Source: Gammaproteobacteria bacterium (GTDB taxonomy: Bacteria > Pseudomonadota > Gammaproteobacteria > Pseudomonadales > Pseudohongiellaceae). From it: a stretch of DNA of 64,000 bases. The stretch is from assembly GCA_030654835.1 (NCBI GenBank), contig JAURWS010000026.1, positions 1 through 64,000 of the forward strand, in the 5' to 3' direction. The notes under the pieces were generated by a model that was not told the origin of the DNA, did no database searches, and was given only the letters and a program-made list of their open reading frames with translations. Positions 1 through 9,545 of the stretch are shown one piece after another (positions within the stretch are counted from its first letter, which is position 1; every line of letters begins with the position of its first letter). Both the position numbers and the translations under genes were made by a program.

Positions 1-65
1 TGAGCGCCAGTAGAGGCACTGAAAGGTCTGAAAATCAGGGCTTTTTGATGAGCTGGTGAAAAAAC

Positions 66-662
66 TCAGGATTTAACGCAGGAAACCGCGCATACCGAAA
101 ATCGGTGAGAGAAATTTTCCGATTTCCGGAGGTGCCCTAGACTATTATCGTCTGGAACTAAGAATCTCTTCGTTAGTTGAAAGTGGAATTGGCACATTAA
201 CTGCAGCGCACAAAGCGCAACATACTCATCAGAGGTAAAGTTAAAATTAGTCCCATGGCTATACAACGAGATGTAAATAGATTTACAGTTCTCCGAAAAC
301 TTGTCGAAATCAAGATTCTCAAGGTACGCCAGAATTGGCTCTAAATCTATGCGGGGCATATCCTCCATTCTTTCGCTTTTCTGGCAGTCACTAATGCTCT
401 CTACGAGATATTTCATTTCTTTAGCTTTTTTTTCTCGCTCCAAATTTGCAATAAAGTTTCTAAATTTCTCTATCTGAAGTTTATTCTCATTAAGATCGCT
501 TATTAAACCGATGATCTCTAAATCTCTTTCGGATAGCTTATCCAGAAAGTATCCATGTCCATAATAAGCAGGACTATCTAGCGGAAAAAGCCCGGCCTGA
601 ACTCTCTTTTCCTCTAAGTAAAACTTTTCAAGAGACTTCACATAATTATCTGGAATTCGCAT
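66..662 (-). CDS. Hypothetical protein, AT-rich orphan
   Basis: I do not recognise this 198-residue protein. It is hydrophilic and rich in Lys, Glu, Asn, Phe and Tyr, with a predicted helical or coiled-coil stretch at about residues 45-85, and it has no signal peptide or membrane segment. Its base composition is clearly more AT-rich than the flanking genes (several 60-base lines are 30-45% GC), which suggests recent acquisition or low expression. The last 30 or so residues are encoded in a stretch containing short inverted repeats (about 100-140), so the native C-terminus may be shorter or disrupted. It stands alone, with no operon partner in view. It may be a real accessory gene or a decayed one. 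Confidence 0.5.
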   Translation of the reverse strand: MRIPDNYVKSLEKFYLEEKRVQAGLFPLDSPAYYGHGYFLDKLSERDLEIIGLISDLNENKLQIEKFRNFIANLEREKKAKEMKYLVESISDCQKSERMEDMPRIDLEPILAYLENLDFDKFSENCKSIYISLYSHGTNFNFTSDEYVALCALQLMCQFHFQLTKRFLVPDDNSLGHLRKSENFSHRFSVCAVSCVKS

Positions 663-810
663 GTCATCTCAGTAAGCATAAAACTGCATTAGCACACACA
701 TAGTTCGTTTTTTCCTTAAACCAACTCTATTTCGCTCATTTCCCGCTATCATAGGAAGCTCGCATAGTATTCCGACACTAAAATGAACCCCACCCATTCC
801 CCGTCTTTCA

Positions 811-827
811 TGAGAATGCCATTCTCA
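811..827. other. 8-1-8 perfect inverted repeat overlapping the matB stop
   Basis: The sequence TGAGAATGCCATTCTCA is a perfect dyad around one central base and contains the matB stop codon. Read in the matB direction it can fold into a hairpin at the end of the mad/mat operon, but no T-run follows, so an intrinsic terminator is not proven. The arms resemble Fur-box half-sites, but the spacing is two bases wider than the usual 7-1-7 arrangement and no promoter is nearby. Confidence 0.3.
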
Positions 828-2351
828 AACCTTCCTCAACTCCAGCTTCATCACCTTCCCCATCGCGTTCCTCGGCAACGCCGCCACAACACGCAACTGT
901 TTCGGAATTTTATACGGCGACATGCGCGATTCGCACCAGCTTTTCAACTCGGGATACGTCAACTCCTGCCCTGGTTTCAACACAACGAACGCAGTCACCG
1001 CCTCGCCCCAAGTCTCGTCTTCGATGCCGATCACAGCGCATTCTGCAATGCACTCGTGGGTCAGCAGCGTGCCTTCGATTTCCAGCGCGGAGAGTTTGTA
1101 GCCGCCGGATTTGATGATGTCGACGGATGAGCGGCCCATGATGCGGTAGTAGCCGTCTTCGCGCACGGCGACGTCGCCGGTGCGGAACCAGCCGTCGACG
1201 AAGCTCTCTGCGGTTGCGGCGGGATTGTTCCAATACTCCAGGAAGACGTTGTCGCCACGGATGCGAATTTCACCGGGCGTGCCTGCTTCCGCGATGATGT
1301 CGCCGTTGTCATCGAACAGCTTGGCGTCGACGCCTGGCAGCGGAATGCCGACGGCACCGGCGCGGCGCTCGCCGTGGTAGGGGTTGGAGAGGCCCATGCC
1401 GATCTCGGTCATGCCGTAGCGTTCCAGCAGCGTCTGTCCGGTGAGGGCCTGCCACTGTTGATAGAGTTTCACCGGGCACGCTGCGGAGCCGCTGATGTTC
1501 AGGCGCATGGCGCGGAAGCCTGCGCAGATGGCGTGGCGGCGCGTGTCGTCGAGCGTTTCCAGATGCTGAATGAGTTTGACGTAGATGGTGGGCACGGCCA
1601 TGAACACAGTGTACTTGCGCGCCGTCACCTGATCGAGAATCGCCTCCATGTCGAACTTGGCAAAGAGTGACACGCGAGCCCCCATCCACAGTCCGCAGCA
1701 CAGTACGTTGATGATGCCGTGAATGTGGTGCAGCGGCAGGAACAGCGGAATCGCGTCATCGGGCTGCCAGGCCCAGGCTTTGAGCAGCGTGGTGATCTGC
1801 GCGCGGATGTTCTTGTGGGTGCTGACCACGCCCTTGGGTTTGTTGGTGGTGCCGCTGGTGAACAGAATCATGGCGCGGCGTTCGGGCGTGAGCGCGGGCA
1901 ATTTGGTGACGGCGTTTGCCTCGACGCTGTTCAGCACATCGGCGACGCTGACGAGTTGCACACTCAATGAAAGGCACAACGCTTTCAGCTCGGCTAGTGC
2001 CGGGTCGTCCGCATTGCCCACCAGCAGGCGGGTGACACCAGCGCAGCTGAGGGCGTGGTCCAGTTCTGGAATGGCGGCAGCTACATTGAGAGGCACCGCG
2101 ATGCCGCCCGCGCGCCATACGCCGAGCAGCGTGGTGACGTAGTCGAGGCTGGCGGGCATGAAGAAAGCGATGCGCTCTTCCTGCAGATCGGCCTTGCCCG
2201 CGAGCAGACCACTGGCGAACTGATTGACGCGCTGATGCAGCGCCGCGTAGGTCCAGGTCTGGTCGCCTGAGCCGGACTGCAGGGCAATGTGCTCATTGGT
2301 CGGGTTCAGCGTCGGGAAGAATTCGGCTGTCGCGTGTGTGTGTGTCGTCAT
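825..2351 (-). CDS. matB: Malonyl-CoA synthetase (AMP-forming), MatB-like
   Basis: This is a 508-residue member of the ANL superfamily, which activates a carboxylate with ATP and joins it to CoA. The P-loop TSGTTNKPKG lies at about residue 166, the ERYGMTE adenylate-binding motif is in the middle, the hinge-region GWFRTGD is near residue 390, and the catalytic C-terminal lysine is in the GKVMKLELRK tail. Length and motif spacing match malonyl-CoA ligases. The assignment to malonate rather than another short acid comes mainly from its position: it follows madL and madM on the same strand, 30 bases behind madM. The expected role is to convert imported malonate to malonyl-CoA for fatty-acid synthesis or decarboxylation. 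No malonate decarboxylase genes are in the window. A methylmalonyl-CoA or other acyl-CoA ligase is the main alternative. Confidence 0.8.
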   Translation of the reverse strand: MTTHTHATAEFFPTLNPTNEHIALQSGSGDQTWTYAALHQRVNQFASGLLAGKADLQEERIAFFMPASLDYVTTLLGVWRAGGIAVPLNVAAAIPELDHALSCAGVTRLLVGNADDPALAELKALCLSLSVQLVSVADVLNSVEANAVTKLPALTPERRAMILFTSGTTNKPKGVVSTHKNIRAQITTLLKAWAWQPDDAIPLFLPLHHIHGIINVLCCGLWMGARVSLFAKFDMEAILDQVTARKYTVFMAVPTIYVKLIQHLETLDDTRRHAICAGFRAMRLNISGSAACPVKLYQQWQALTGQTLLERYGMTEIGMGLSNPYHGERRAGAVGIPLPGVDAKLFDDNGDIIAEAGTPGEIRIRGDNVFLEYWNNPAATAESFVDGWFRTGDVAVREDGYYRIMGRSSVDIIKSGGYKLSALEIEGTLLTHECIAECAVIGIEDETWGEAVTAFVVLKPGQELTYPELKSWCESRMSPYKIPKQLRVVAALPRNAMGKVMKLELRKV

Positions 2352-2381
2352 GATGGAGTTCCGGGCGATGGCAGGCGCGCG

Positions 2382-3140
2382 TCAAACAAGCGCGCGCACG
2401 ATGAAGTAAAGAATGGACGGCCCCATCAGGCAGCCGAGTCCGGTGTAGAAAGTGGCCGTCATGGCGCCGTAGGGCACCAGGCGCGGATCGGTGGCCGCGA
2501 GACCACCGGCGACGCCACTGGTCGTGCCCATCAGGCCGCCGAACACCATCGCGGACTGCGGGTTGTTGAGGCCGATATACTTCGCCACCAGTGGCGTGCC
2601 GATCATCACCAGAATGGATTTGACCACGCCGGCGGCGACACTCAAGGCGATGACGTCGGAGCTGGCCCCAATCGCGGTGCCGGTAACCGGGCCGACGATG
2701 TAGGTGACCGCGCCGGCGCCAATCGTCGTGATGCTCTCCGCGTCGCGATAGCCGAAGGCCACGGCAATCAGCGCGCCGACGATGAAGGAGACGATGACAC
2801 CCGCGAAGATGGAGATTACGCCCACCACCCCGGCCTTGCGCAGTTCGCTGATGTGCACACCGAACGCGGTGGAGACGATGCCGAAGTCGCGCATCATTCC
2901 GCCGCCCATCAGGCCGATGCCCGCGAGCACGCCGATGTCGACGACGCCTCTACTGCCGCCGGTGACGGAGCCCGCCCAGTAGGACGCGGCGAGGCCGAGG
3001 ATGATGGCGATGGCGGAGCCGTGAATGCGCCCTGCGGTGAGGCGCGCCGACATCAGATAGGAGATCCAGACCGTGATGCCGACCACCGCGAAGGCAGTGA
3101 TGAGACCGTTGGCGCTGATGACCGCAACGAGAGTTTCCAT
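2382..3140 (-). CDS. madM: Malonate transporter subunit MadM
   Basis: This is a 252-residue, very hydrophobic protein with about eight predicted membrane helices and repeated Gly-rich turns. Its size and the pattern of a MadL-like gene directly upstream match MadM, the larger half of the two-component MadLM sodium-linked malonate carrier of the inner membrane. Its ATG shares one base with the end of madL, so the two are translationally coupled. The downstream ligase gene supports malonate, not another dicarboxylate, as the substrate. The protein has no signal peptide beyond its first membrane helix. Confidence 0.85.
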   Translation of the reverse strand: METLVAVISANGLITAFAVVGITVWISYLMSARLTAGRIHGSAIAIILGLAASYWAGSVTGGSRGVVDIGVLAGIGLMGGGMMRDFGIVSTAFGVHISELRKAGVVGVISIFAGVIVSFIVGALIAVAFGYRDAESITTIGAGAVTYIVGPVTGTAIGASSDVIALSVAAGVVKSILVMIGTPLVAKYIGLNNPQSAMVFGGLMGTTSGVAGGLAATDPRLVPYGAMTATFYTGLGCLMGPSILYFIVRALV

Positions 3141-3577
3141 TACACACCTCCGCTGGTCTTGCTGGGAGTGGCGAGTGTGCCGGGTGTACCAGGAGTGCTG
3201 TCCAGAGGCGGCAGCGGATCACTCTGCGGCCCGAAGCGGCTGAGCACCGGGACCAGTGCGAAACTGACTACCACCGCAGCGACCCCTGCTAGCAACGCCA
3301 GCAAACCGCCGTCGACGGCCGCCACCACGTTCTGGCTGGCGGCCATGGCGACGATGATGGGGATGTACATCGCGCTCCAGAAGTTGATGCCGGTGGCGGA
3401 GGCGCCGGTGACCAATGGCTCGAAGCGCTGCGTGCTGGAGGCCAGCACCAGCAGGAGCATGGCGATGCCCACTCCTCCCACGTTTGCCTGCACGCCAAGC
3501 AGCTGGCCGAGCAATTCCCCCACGTAAAGACCAGTCAGCAGACAGGCCGCGAGAAGCGCAACACCATAAATGATCAT
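3140..3577 (-). CDS. madL: Malonate transporter subunit MadL
   Basis: This is a 145-residue inner-membrane protein with four predicted helices and the short N-terminus typical of MadL. It would form the malonate/Na+ symporter with MadM. The start is supported by AAGGA seven bases upstream of the ATG. The C-terminal 25 residues (Pro/Thr/Ser-rich, after residue 118) extend past the last helix and look like a free cytoplasmic or periplasmic tail. This is the first gene of the madL-madM-matB unit, so the operon promoter should lie between 3578 and the divergent esterase gene at 3722. No LysR-type malonate regulator is adjacent, which is unusual for mad/mdc loci. Confidence 0.85.
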   Translation of the reverse strand: MIIYGVALLAACLLTGLYVGELLGQLLGVQANVGGVGIAMLLLVLASSTQRFEPLVTGASATGINFWSAMYIPIIVAMAASQNVVAAVDGGLLALLAGVAAVVVSFALVPVLSRFGPQSDPLPPLDSTPGTPGTLATPSKTSGGV

Positions 3578-3721
3578 TCGGTTTCCTTGTTCTTATTATT
3601 GACTGTGATAACCTCCGGCCGAGTATAGCCGAGGCGTCTCTCTTGTCACCACCGGCGCAGAATTGACTGCGTCAGGCAGAGATGTCTGGTCGTCCGTAAC
3701 TTCCAGTGAAAGGATTTACCC

Positions 3722-4630
3722 ATGCGCATCACCATGTTTTCGTTGTTCGCTCCGATATTGTTTGTCGTCGGCGCCGTCAGCCCGGCCCTCGCCCAGCTCG
3801 CCCCTTCTGCGGAATGGGCGGCCGAGGTCGATAGCCGCTATCAGGTCAGCATCGACACTCCTTATATATCCCAGGGCGGAGCCGAACTGGCGATGGATAT
3901 CTATTCGCGCCGCGACGTCACCACGCCGCAGCCGACGCTGGTGTTCTTCCACGGCGGCTTCTGGGTAGCGGGTTCCAAGGATGCGCAGATGCTGGCGCTG
4001 ATTCCGTGGCTGGAGATGGGTTGGAATGTCGTCAATGTCGGCTACCGACTCGGCGGCACTGCACCGGCTCCGGCCGCGCTGGTCGATGCCTTCTGTGCAC
4101 TGCGTTTCGTGGGCACCGAGGCGGCGCGCTTCAACATCGATACGTCACGGATCGTGGTCAGTGGCCAGTCCGCTGGCGGGCATCTCGCACTGTCTATGGC
4201 TATGATTCCCGACACCGAAGGCTTTTCCGCTGGGTGCCCGCAGGGGACGACGCCGCAGGTGGCCGCGGTGATCAACTGGTTCGGCGTGACAGATGTGCAG
4301 GATGTGATTGAGGGCACCAATGCCCAGCCCAACGCCGCGCGCTGGTTCGCGGGTGTGGCCGATGCAAGGACGCTGGCGCAGCGCCTGTCGCCCATGCGCT
4401 ATGTCCGCAACGATCTGCCTCCGATCCTGACCATTCAGGGCGATGCCGACCCGATCGTGCCCTACGCCCAAGGCGTCGCACTGCACCGCGCACTGGCAAC
4501 GACCAACGTGCGCAATCAGCTGCTGACGATTCCCGCAGGCGGCCACGGCCGTTTCACCGGCGAGCAGCGCAAACTGATCTACACGACCATCCAGGAATTC
4601 CTGATGGAGTCGGGCTTCACGTTCTTCTAA
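3722..4630 (+). CDS. Secreted alpha/beta-hydrolase, carboxylesterase type
   Basis: This 302-residue protein has a signal peptide (about residues 1-24, ending Ala-Leu-Ala-Gln), so it is exported. The core is a hormone-sensitive-lipase or BD-FAE-like alpha/beta-hydrolase. The oxyanion motif HGG is at 77-79, the nucleophile is Ser150 in GQSAGG, the likely acid is Asp243 in the GDADPIVPY segment, and the likely catalytic His is His275 in GGHGRF. The substrate cannot be told from sequence; small esters or acylated sugars are typical of the family. It is divergent from the malonate operon and is followed directly by a REP pair starting one base after the stop, so it is probably monocistronic. Confidence 0.8.
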   Translation: MRITMFSLFAPILFVVGAVSPALAQLAPSAEWAAEVDSRYQVSIDTPYISQGGAELAMDIYSRRDVTTPQPTLVFFHGGFWVAGSKDAQMLALIPWLEMGWNVVNVGYRLGGTAPAPAALVDAFCALRFVGTEAARFNIDTSRIVVSGQSAGGHLALSMAMIPDTEGFSAGCPQGTTPQVAAVINWFGVTDVQDVIEGTNAQPNAARWFAGVADARTLAQRLSPMRYVRNDLPPILTIQGDADPIVPYAQGVALHRALATTNVRNQLLTIPAGGHGRFTGEQRKLIYTTIQEFLMESGFTFF

Positions 4631-4698
4631 TGTGGGAGCGAGCCTGCTCGCGATTGAGTTCAGCGCGAAATTCAATCGCGAGCAGGCTCGCTCCCACA
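4631..4698. repeat. Inverted pair of REP elements
   Basis: Two 27-base REP units face each other (4631-4657 forward, 4672-4698 reverse) around a 14-base spacer. Each begins TGTGGGAGCGAGCCTGCTCG and can itself fold into a hairpin, and together they form a large stem-loop. The core GTGGGAGCGRGC-TGCYCGCGA is the form familiar from Pseudomonas-type REP sequences. It lies between the esterase stop and the PH-domain gene and could end or stabilise the esterase transcript. Confidence 0.9.
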
Positions 4699-4717
4699 AA
4701 CAAACACAGGATTTCTC

Positions 4718-5095
4718 ATGAACGAACTGTATTCGCACCACCCCGCAATGTTCAGAAGCAACCCGCTGGGATTCATCCTGGCGCTGATTCTGGTGCCGGT
4801 CGGCGTCGGCATCCTCATCTTTTTGTACTGGTTTCTGATGAACAAGTCTTCGAAGCTGGTCGTGACCGAGCACAGCGTGCTGTTCGAGAAGGGGCTGCTC
4901 AGCAAGGAGCGCTCGGAGATTGATCTGGATGGGATTCGCACGGTGAAGGTGCTGCAGTCGCTGACGAACCGCATGTTCGGCGTGGGCACCATCGAGCTTT
5001 ACACCTCGGGCGACAAGCCGGAGATCGTCGCCAAGGGCATGCCGGACCCGAATAAGGTGCGTGAGATCGTGAAGGCGCGGCAGGCGAAAAACTAG
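4718..5095 (+). CDS. PH domain-containing membrane protein (bPH2/DUF304)
   Basis: This is a 125-residue protein. A hydrophobic segment at about residues 17-41 is likely to span the membrane as a helical hairpin or single helix, and it is followed by a bacterial PH-like domain (about 45-120) with the characteristic pattern of a beta-rich segment containing ...VTEHSVLFEKGLL... and RTVKVLQSLTNRMFGVGTIEL. Proteins of this group are short YdbT/YdbS-like membrane proteins of poorly known function. It sits between two REP-containing spacers and has no clear operon partner. Confidence 0.7.
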   Translation: MNELYSHHPAMFRSNPLGFILALILVPVGVGILIFLYWFLMNKSSKLVVTEHSVLFEKGLLSKERSEIDLDGIRTVKVLQSLTNRMFGVGTIELYTSGDKPEIVAKGMPDPNKVREIVKARQAKN

Positions 5096-5102
5096 AAGGA
5101 CT

Positions 5103-5129
5103 TGTGGGAGCGGGCCTGCCCGCGATTGA
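5103..5129 (+). repeat. Single REP element
   Basis: This is one 27-base unit beginning TGTGGGAGCGGGCCTGCCCG, the same family as the units at 4631, 9546, 22332 and 62891. It lies eight bases after the PH-protein stop and six bases before a longer palindrome of a different family. Confidence 0.9.
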
Positions 5130-5135
5130 TCTCAG

Positions 5136-5207
5136 GAAATTTGGGGTCAGAGTAAAAATACAGTGCTGTATTTTTACTCTGACCCCAAATTTCTGACCCC
5201 AAATTTC
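5136..5207. repeat. Palindromic element, AAATTTGGGGTCAGAGTA family, copy 1
   Basis: A 28-base arm (5136-5163) and its exact reverse complement (5166-5193) are separated by two bases; the arm contains AAATTTGGGGTCAGAGTAAA. A partial extra copy of the outer arm (GACCCCAAATTTC) follows at 5195-5207. A second copy with a longer stem is at 22352-22419. I recall similar GGGGTCAGAGTA palindromes beside REP-associated tyrosine transposase genes, but none is in this window. It lies at the 3' end of ispH and could act as a bidirectional stem-loop. Confidence 0.9.
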
Positions 5208-5211
5208 AAAA

Positions 5212-6210
5212 TCACACGCGGCGCAGTTCTTTGGGCATACTGAAGACGATGTTCTCTTCGACGCCGTTAAGCTCTTCCGGGTCCTGATGGCAGATCTGCC
5301 GCAGCCGTTCCACCACCTGCTGCACCAGCACCTCGGGCGCCGAGGCCCCAGCGGTCACACCGAAACGGGTCTTGCCCACGAACCATTCCGGCTTCACGTC
5401 CTCGACGCTGTCGATCAGATACGATTCGCAGCCCAGCCGTTCCGCCAGCTCTTTCAGACGATTGGAGTTTGAACTGTTCGGAGACCCCACCACCAACACC
5501 AGCTCACACTCCAGCGCGAGTTGTTTCACCGCATCCTGGCGATTCTGCGTGGCATAACAGATGTCCTTCTTGCGTGGCCCTTCAATCTGCGGAAAACGTT
5601 CGCGCAGGGCGTCGATGATGCGGGACGTGTCATCCATCGACAGCGTGGTCTGAGTGACATAGGACAAGTGTTCGGGCTTGAGCACCTGCAGCTTCTGCAC
5701 GTCCTCGACGGACTCGACCAGATAGATCTTGCCTCCGGCACTCTCGTCGTACTGCCCCATGGTGCCTTCCACTTCCGGGTGGAACTGATGGCCGATGAGG
5801 ATGCACTCGCGTCCGGCCTGGCTGAACCCGACCACTTCCAGATGCACTTTGGTCACCAGCGGGCAGGTCGCGTCGAACACCTTGAAGCCACGCTGCTCCG
5901 CTTCTTCCTTCACGGCCTGCGCGACACCATGGGCGCTGAACACGACGATGGAGGAGCGTCCGGCGAAATCGATAGCGGGAATGTCGGCAAGCTCATCTAC
6001 GAAGATGGCGCCGCGCTGGCGCAGCGTGTCCACGACAAACTTGTTATGCACCACTTCGTGACGCACATAGATCGGCGCGCCGTAGATGTCCAGCGCCCGA
6101 TTGACGATGTCGATGGCACGGTCCACCCCGGCACAAAATCCGCGCGGATTGGCGAGATGAATATGGGCCGTCTGACGCTGCGTGGCTTCTTGAATCTGCA
6201 CTGCGCTCAT
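5212..6210 (-). CDS. ispH: 4-Hydroxy-3-methylbut-2-enyl diphosphate reductase
   Basis: IspH performs the last step of the MEP isoprenoid pathway, reducing HMBPP to IPP and DMAPP with a [4Fe-4S] cluster in the cytoplasm. The 332-residue protein carries the N-terminal [13 protein letters not shown] motif and the three cluster cysteines at about Cys26, Cys116 ([10 protein letters not shown]) and Cys218. The catalytic-loop histidines are in RHEVVHNKF and [10 protein letters not shown], and the TQTTLS motif is near residue 187. Its ATG overlaps the fkpB stop by four bases (ATGA), so the two are coupled. The length is slightly above the usual 310-320 because of a short N-terminal extension. Confidence 0.97.
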   Translation of the reverse strand: MSAVQIQEATQRQTAHIHLANPRGFCAGVDRAIDIVNRALDIYGAPIYVRHEVVHNKFVVDTLRQRGAIFVDELADIPAIDFAGRSSIVVFSAHGVAQAVKEEAEQRGFKVFDATCPLVTKVHLEVVGFSQAGRECILIGHQFHPEVEGTMGQYDESAGGKIYLVESVEDVQKLQVLKPEHLSYVTQTTLSMDDTSRIIDALRERFPQIEGPRKKDICYATQNRQDAVKQLALECELVLVVGSPNSSNSNRLKELAERLGCESYLIDSVEDVKPEWFVGKTRFGVTAGASAPEVLVQQVVERLRQICHQDPEELNGVEENIVFSMPKELRRV

Positions 6211-6692
6211 GGTTTGAACTCCATCACCTGCACCCCGGCAGGAATCACAGAAAATATCTCGGCAGTAAACCGTATCGCACGTCCTGAAAGCGGGTGATTG
6301 AAATCCACCACAAGGGTGTCCTCGTCGATCGACTTCACCACGCCCGGAATCTCGAAACCACCGGTGTCCGTAAACGAGAGCACCGTGCCCTCCACCACCG
6401 GGTCTGTCGAATTGGCGAGCAGCCCGGCAAACTTGCGACGCGGCAGCACCTGCACGTTATCCGGATTGCTGGCCCCGAAGCTCTGCTCGGCAGGCAGAAG
6501 CACGCTGACCTTCTCGCCCGCGGTCAGGTTCAACAACGCATTTTCGAACCCCGGCAGCAGGCTGCCATCCCCGACCACAAAGGTCGCCGGAGGCTTGTCG
6601 AAGTTGCCGTCGATGACCGCGCCGTCTTCCAGTGCCAGCGAAAAATGCAGCGTCACGCGGCTACCCTGTGCGATCACGGCCTTGTCAGGCAT
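6207..6692 (-). CDS. fkpB: FKBP-type peptidyl-prolyl isomerase FkpB/SlpA
   Basis: This cytoplasmic FKBP-type proline isomerase is about 161 residues long in the SlpA/FkpB arrangement: an FKBP core with an inserted chaperone flap domain (about residues 70-130). Recognisable segments are the [15 protein letters not shown] start, [17 protein letters not shown] and the [18 protein letters not shown] flap entrance. The reading frame stays open further upstream inside ileS, but the ATG at 6692 gives the conserved N-terminus and an eight-base overlap with the ileS stop, so I chose it. It lies directly between ileS and ispH, where most gammaproteobacteria have lspA in front of it. Confidence 0.92.
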   Translation of the reverse strand: MPDKAVIAQGSRVTLHFSLALEDGAVIDGNFDKPPATFVVGDGSLLPGFENALLNLTAGEKVSVLLPAEQSFGASNPDNVQVLPRRKFAGLLANSTDPVVEGTVLSFTDTGGFEIPGVVKSIDEDTLVVDFNHPLSGRAIRFTAEIFSVIPAGVQVMEFKP

Positions 6693-9516
6693 ACAGACGC
6701 TTCTCACCCAGACCATCGATATTCTCGACGCAGCGCAGACACAGTTCCGGGTGCGCAGCATTCGAGCCGATGTCGGCACGGTGATGCCAGCAGCGCACGC
6801 ACTTGGTATGGGCTGACGGCGTGATTCGCAGCTGCAGCCCCGGCACCTCGGTGGCGGCGGCATCGACGGCGGCGCTCATCGGTTGCAGCGACGCGTGCGA
6901 GACCATCAGCGCAAAGCGCAGCTCGTCGTCGAGGCGGCTCAGCAGCGAGTTCAGGCCTGCGTCACAGTACAGCGTGACCTCGGCACTCAGGGCGGCGCCG
7001 ATCAGCTTGTCATTGCGCTGCTTCTCCAGCTCTTTGTTCACGGCGGTCTTCACGGCCATGACCTGTTGCCAGAAGTGATCGTTCATGTCGGCAGACTCGG
7101 CGAGCAGCGGCAGCCCTTCGGAGAACTGGCTGAGGAACACAGACTCCGCGCGTTGGCCGGGGATGCTTGCCCAGATCTCATCCGCCGTGAAACTGAGGAT
7201 TGGTGCGATCAGCTTGCTGAGGATTTCCACGATATGGTACATCGCTGTCTGCGTGGAACGCCGCGCCAGACAGTCGTCACGAGTGGTGTACTGACGGTCC
7301 TTGATCACGTCCAGATAGAAACTGCCCAACTCGATGACGCAGAAGTTATGCACCTTCTGGTAGACGCCCAGGAAGTGATAATTCTCGTAGTCTTCCACAA
7401 CCTGTTGCTGCAGCAGCTGCGCCTGCCGGGTGATCCAGTAGTCGAGCGCCACCATGTTGTCGGGCGCGACCAGATTCTGCGCCGGATCGAAACCGCTCAG
7501 GTTGGAGAGCAGGAAGCGCGCGGTGTTGCGGATGCGGCGGTAAGAATCGGCGACGCGCTTGAGCACTTCGGTGGAGGCCGTCATCTCGCCACGGAAATCC
7601 GTGGACGCGACCCACAGACGCAGGATGTCGGCACCGTATTCCTGGAACACTTCCTTTGGAGAGATGGTGTTGCCGAGCGACTTGGACATCTTGTAGCCCT
7701 TGGCATCCACGGTGAACCCGTGGGTCAGCACCTGTCGATAAGGCGCCGTGCCGTACATGGCCACGGCCGTCTTCAATGACGACTGGAACCAGCCGCGATG
7801 CTGGTCCGAGCCTTCCAGATACAGGTCGGCCGGGTAGCCCAGGCCGCGCTGCTGCAGCACGGAATAGTGGGTGACACCGGAATCGAACCAGACGTCCAAT
7901 GTGTCGGTGACCTTGCTGTACTGAGCAGCCTCGGCACCGAGCAAGTCTTCGGCAGTGAGCTCGAACCAGGCATCGATGCCCTTCTGTTCGATGCGCAGCG
8001 CCACTTCCTCGATTAGCTCCGCCGTACGCGGGTGCAGTTGCTGCGTCTCTTTGTTGACGAACAGCGTGATTGGCACGCCCCAGGTGCGCTGGCGGGAGAC
8101 ACACCAGTCCGGGCTGCCCTTGAGCATCAGCTCGATACGGGCCTGACCCCAATCGGGAATCCACTTCACCTTGGCGACCTCATCCAGCGCGGACTGCATC
8201 AATCCCTGCTCGCTCATGCTGATGAACCACTGCGGCGTGGCGCGATAGATCAGCGGCGTCTTGGTACGCCAGCAGTGCGCGTAGCTGTGCACGATCTTCT
8301 TCACGGCCACCAGCGCGTGACGTTCCTTGAGTTCTTCGATGACGAGTTCGTCGGCCTTGTAGACATGCGCTCCGGCAAACTTGCCTGCTGCGCTCGTGAA
8401 GACACCGTCATCGTCCACCAGATTCAGCGTGCCCAGCCCATAGGCCATGCCGACATTGAAGTCGTCCACGCCGTGGTCGGGCGCCGTGTGTACCGCACCG
8501 GTACCGGCATCGGTGGTGACATGCTCGCCGAGGATGACCGGCACCTGCTTGTCGACAAACGGATGCTGCAGCAACAGCTTCTCCAGCACGGCGCCCTTGA
8601 CGCTGCCGAGCACTTCATAGGATTCGCTGCCATAGCGCTGCATGATCTCATCGACCATGGCCGTGGCCAGCACGAGGGTCTCGCGGCCGCTTTCCAGGGC
8701 ACAGTCCACCAGCGCGTATTCAAGTTCAGCATTCAGGCACACGGCCTGGTTGGAGGGTAGCGTCCAGGGAGTCGTGGTCCAGATGACGACGGATACGTTC
8801 TGGATACCATCGAGGTTCAGCGTGACGCCCTGGCCTTTGAATCTTGCGAAGAGCTCTGCCGGATTGGCCACCGGGAAGCGTACGTCAATCGCGAACGAGG
8901 TCTTGTCCTGATATTCCACTTCGGCCTCGGCCAGCGCCGAACCTCCGACCACGCTCCAGTACACGGGCTTGAAGCCCTTCACCAGATGACCGTTGGCGGC
9001 GATCTTGCCGAGCGCGCGCACGGTGTCGGCCTCGGTCTTGAAGTCCATGGTCAGGTAGGGATTGTCCCAGTCACCCAGCACGCCCAGACGAACGAAATCC
9101 TGCTTCTGAATCTCGACCTGCGCCGCTGCATATTCGCGGCAGGCTTTGCGGAACTCGGCGAAAGAGACTTTCTTGCCGGCCTTGCCGAGCTTCTTCTCGA
9201 CATTGTGCTCGATGGGCAGACCGTGACAGTCCCAGCCCGGCACATAAGGCGAATCGAAGCCTGCCAGAGTCTTGGCCTTGACGATGAAATCCTTGAGTGA
9301 CTTGTTGACCGAGTGACCCAGGTGCAGCTCGCCGTTGGCATAGGGCGGGCCGTCGTGCAGGACGAAGCGTGGCCGGCCAGCGCTGATGGCGCGAATCTTC
9401 CCGTACAGGTCCATGGCTTGCCAGCGGGCCAACATCTCCGGCTCGCGCTGCGCGAGGCTGGCTTTCATGGGGAACTCTGTCTGTGGCAGGTTCAACGTGG
9501 TCTTGTAGTCGGTCAT
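6685..9516 (-). CDS. ileS: Isoleucyl-tRNA synthetase
   Basis: This class I aminoacyl-tRNA synthetase charges tRNA-Ile. The HIGH-type motif appears as HLGH in the segment [13 protein letters not shown], and KMSKS appears as YKMSKSLGN. The editing domain contains [14 protein letters not shown], and the C-terminal zinc finger has two CxxC pairs (CVRCW and CLRCV). I place the start at 9516 because [11 protein letters not shown] is the usual beginning of the protein. The ATG ten codons upstream overlaps a REP element and would add a non-conserved leader; AAGG lies about 11 bases before the chosen ATG. About 943 residues is the normal size. The stop overlaps fkpB by eight bases. Confidence 0.97.
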   Translation of the reverse strand: MTDYKTTLNLPQTEFPMKASLAQREPEMLARWQAMDLYGKIRAISAGRPRFVLHDGPPYANGELHLGHSVNKSLKDFIVKAKTLAGFDSPYVPGWDCHGLPIEHNVEKKLGKAGKKVSFAEFRKACREYAAAQVEIQKQDFVRLGVLGDWDNPYLTMDFKTEADTVRALGKIAANGHLVKGFKPVYWSVVGGSALAEAEVEYQDKTSFAIDVRFPVANPAELFARFKGQGVTLNLDGIQNVSVVIWTTTPWTLPSNQAVCLNAELEYALVDCALESGRETLVLATAMVDEIMQRYGSESYEVLGSVKGAVLEKLLLQHPFVDKQVPVILGEHVTTDAGTGAVHTAPDHGVDDFNVGMAYGLGTLNLVDDDGVFTSAAGKFAGAHVYKADELVIEELKERHALVAVKKIVHSYAHCWRTKTPLIYRATPQWFISMSEQGLMQSALDEVAKVKWIPDWGQARIELMLKGSPDWCVSRQRTWGVPITLFVNKETQQLHPRTAELIEEVALRIEQKGIDAWFELTAEDLLGAEAAQYSKVTDTLDVWFDSGVTHYSVLQQRGLGYPADLYLEGSDQHRGWFQSSLKTAVAMYGTAPYRQVLTHGFTVDAKGYKMSKSLGNTISPKEVFQEYGADILRLWVASTDFRGEMTASTEVLKRVADSYRRIRNTARFLLSNLSGFDPAQNLVAPDNMVALDYWITRQAQLLQQQVVEDYENYHFLGVYQKVHNFCVIELGSFYLDVIKDRQYTTRDDCLARRSTQTAMYHIVEILSKLIAPILSFTADEIWASIPGQRAESVFLSQFSEGLPLLAESADMNDHFWQQVMAVKTAVNKELEKQRNDKLIGAALSAEVTLYCDAGLNSLLSRLDDELRFALMVSHASLQPMSAAVDAAATEVPGLQLRITPSAHTKCVRCWHHRADIGSNAAHPELCLRCVENIDGLGEKRLYA

Positions 9517-9545
9517 CTCGCTTACCTTTTTATCCTGGATATCCA

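Noticed and set aside
3-59. C-terminal end of a plus-strand gene entering from the left edge
   Set aside because: Only about 18 open codons are visible and no family could be recognised, so it is not above chance.
2289-3527. 412-codon plus-strand frame opposite madL-madM
   Set aside because: The minus strand encodes two recognisable membrane proteins with overlapping starts; the plus-strand product is low-complexity Asp/Gly/Arg/His sequence.
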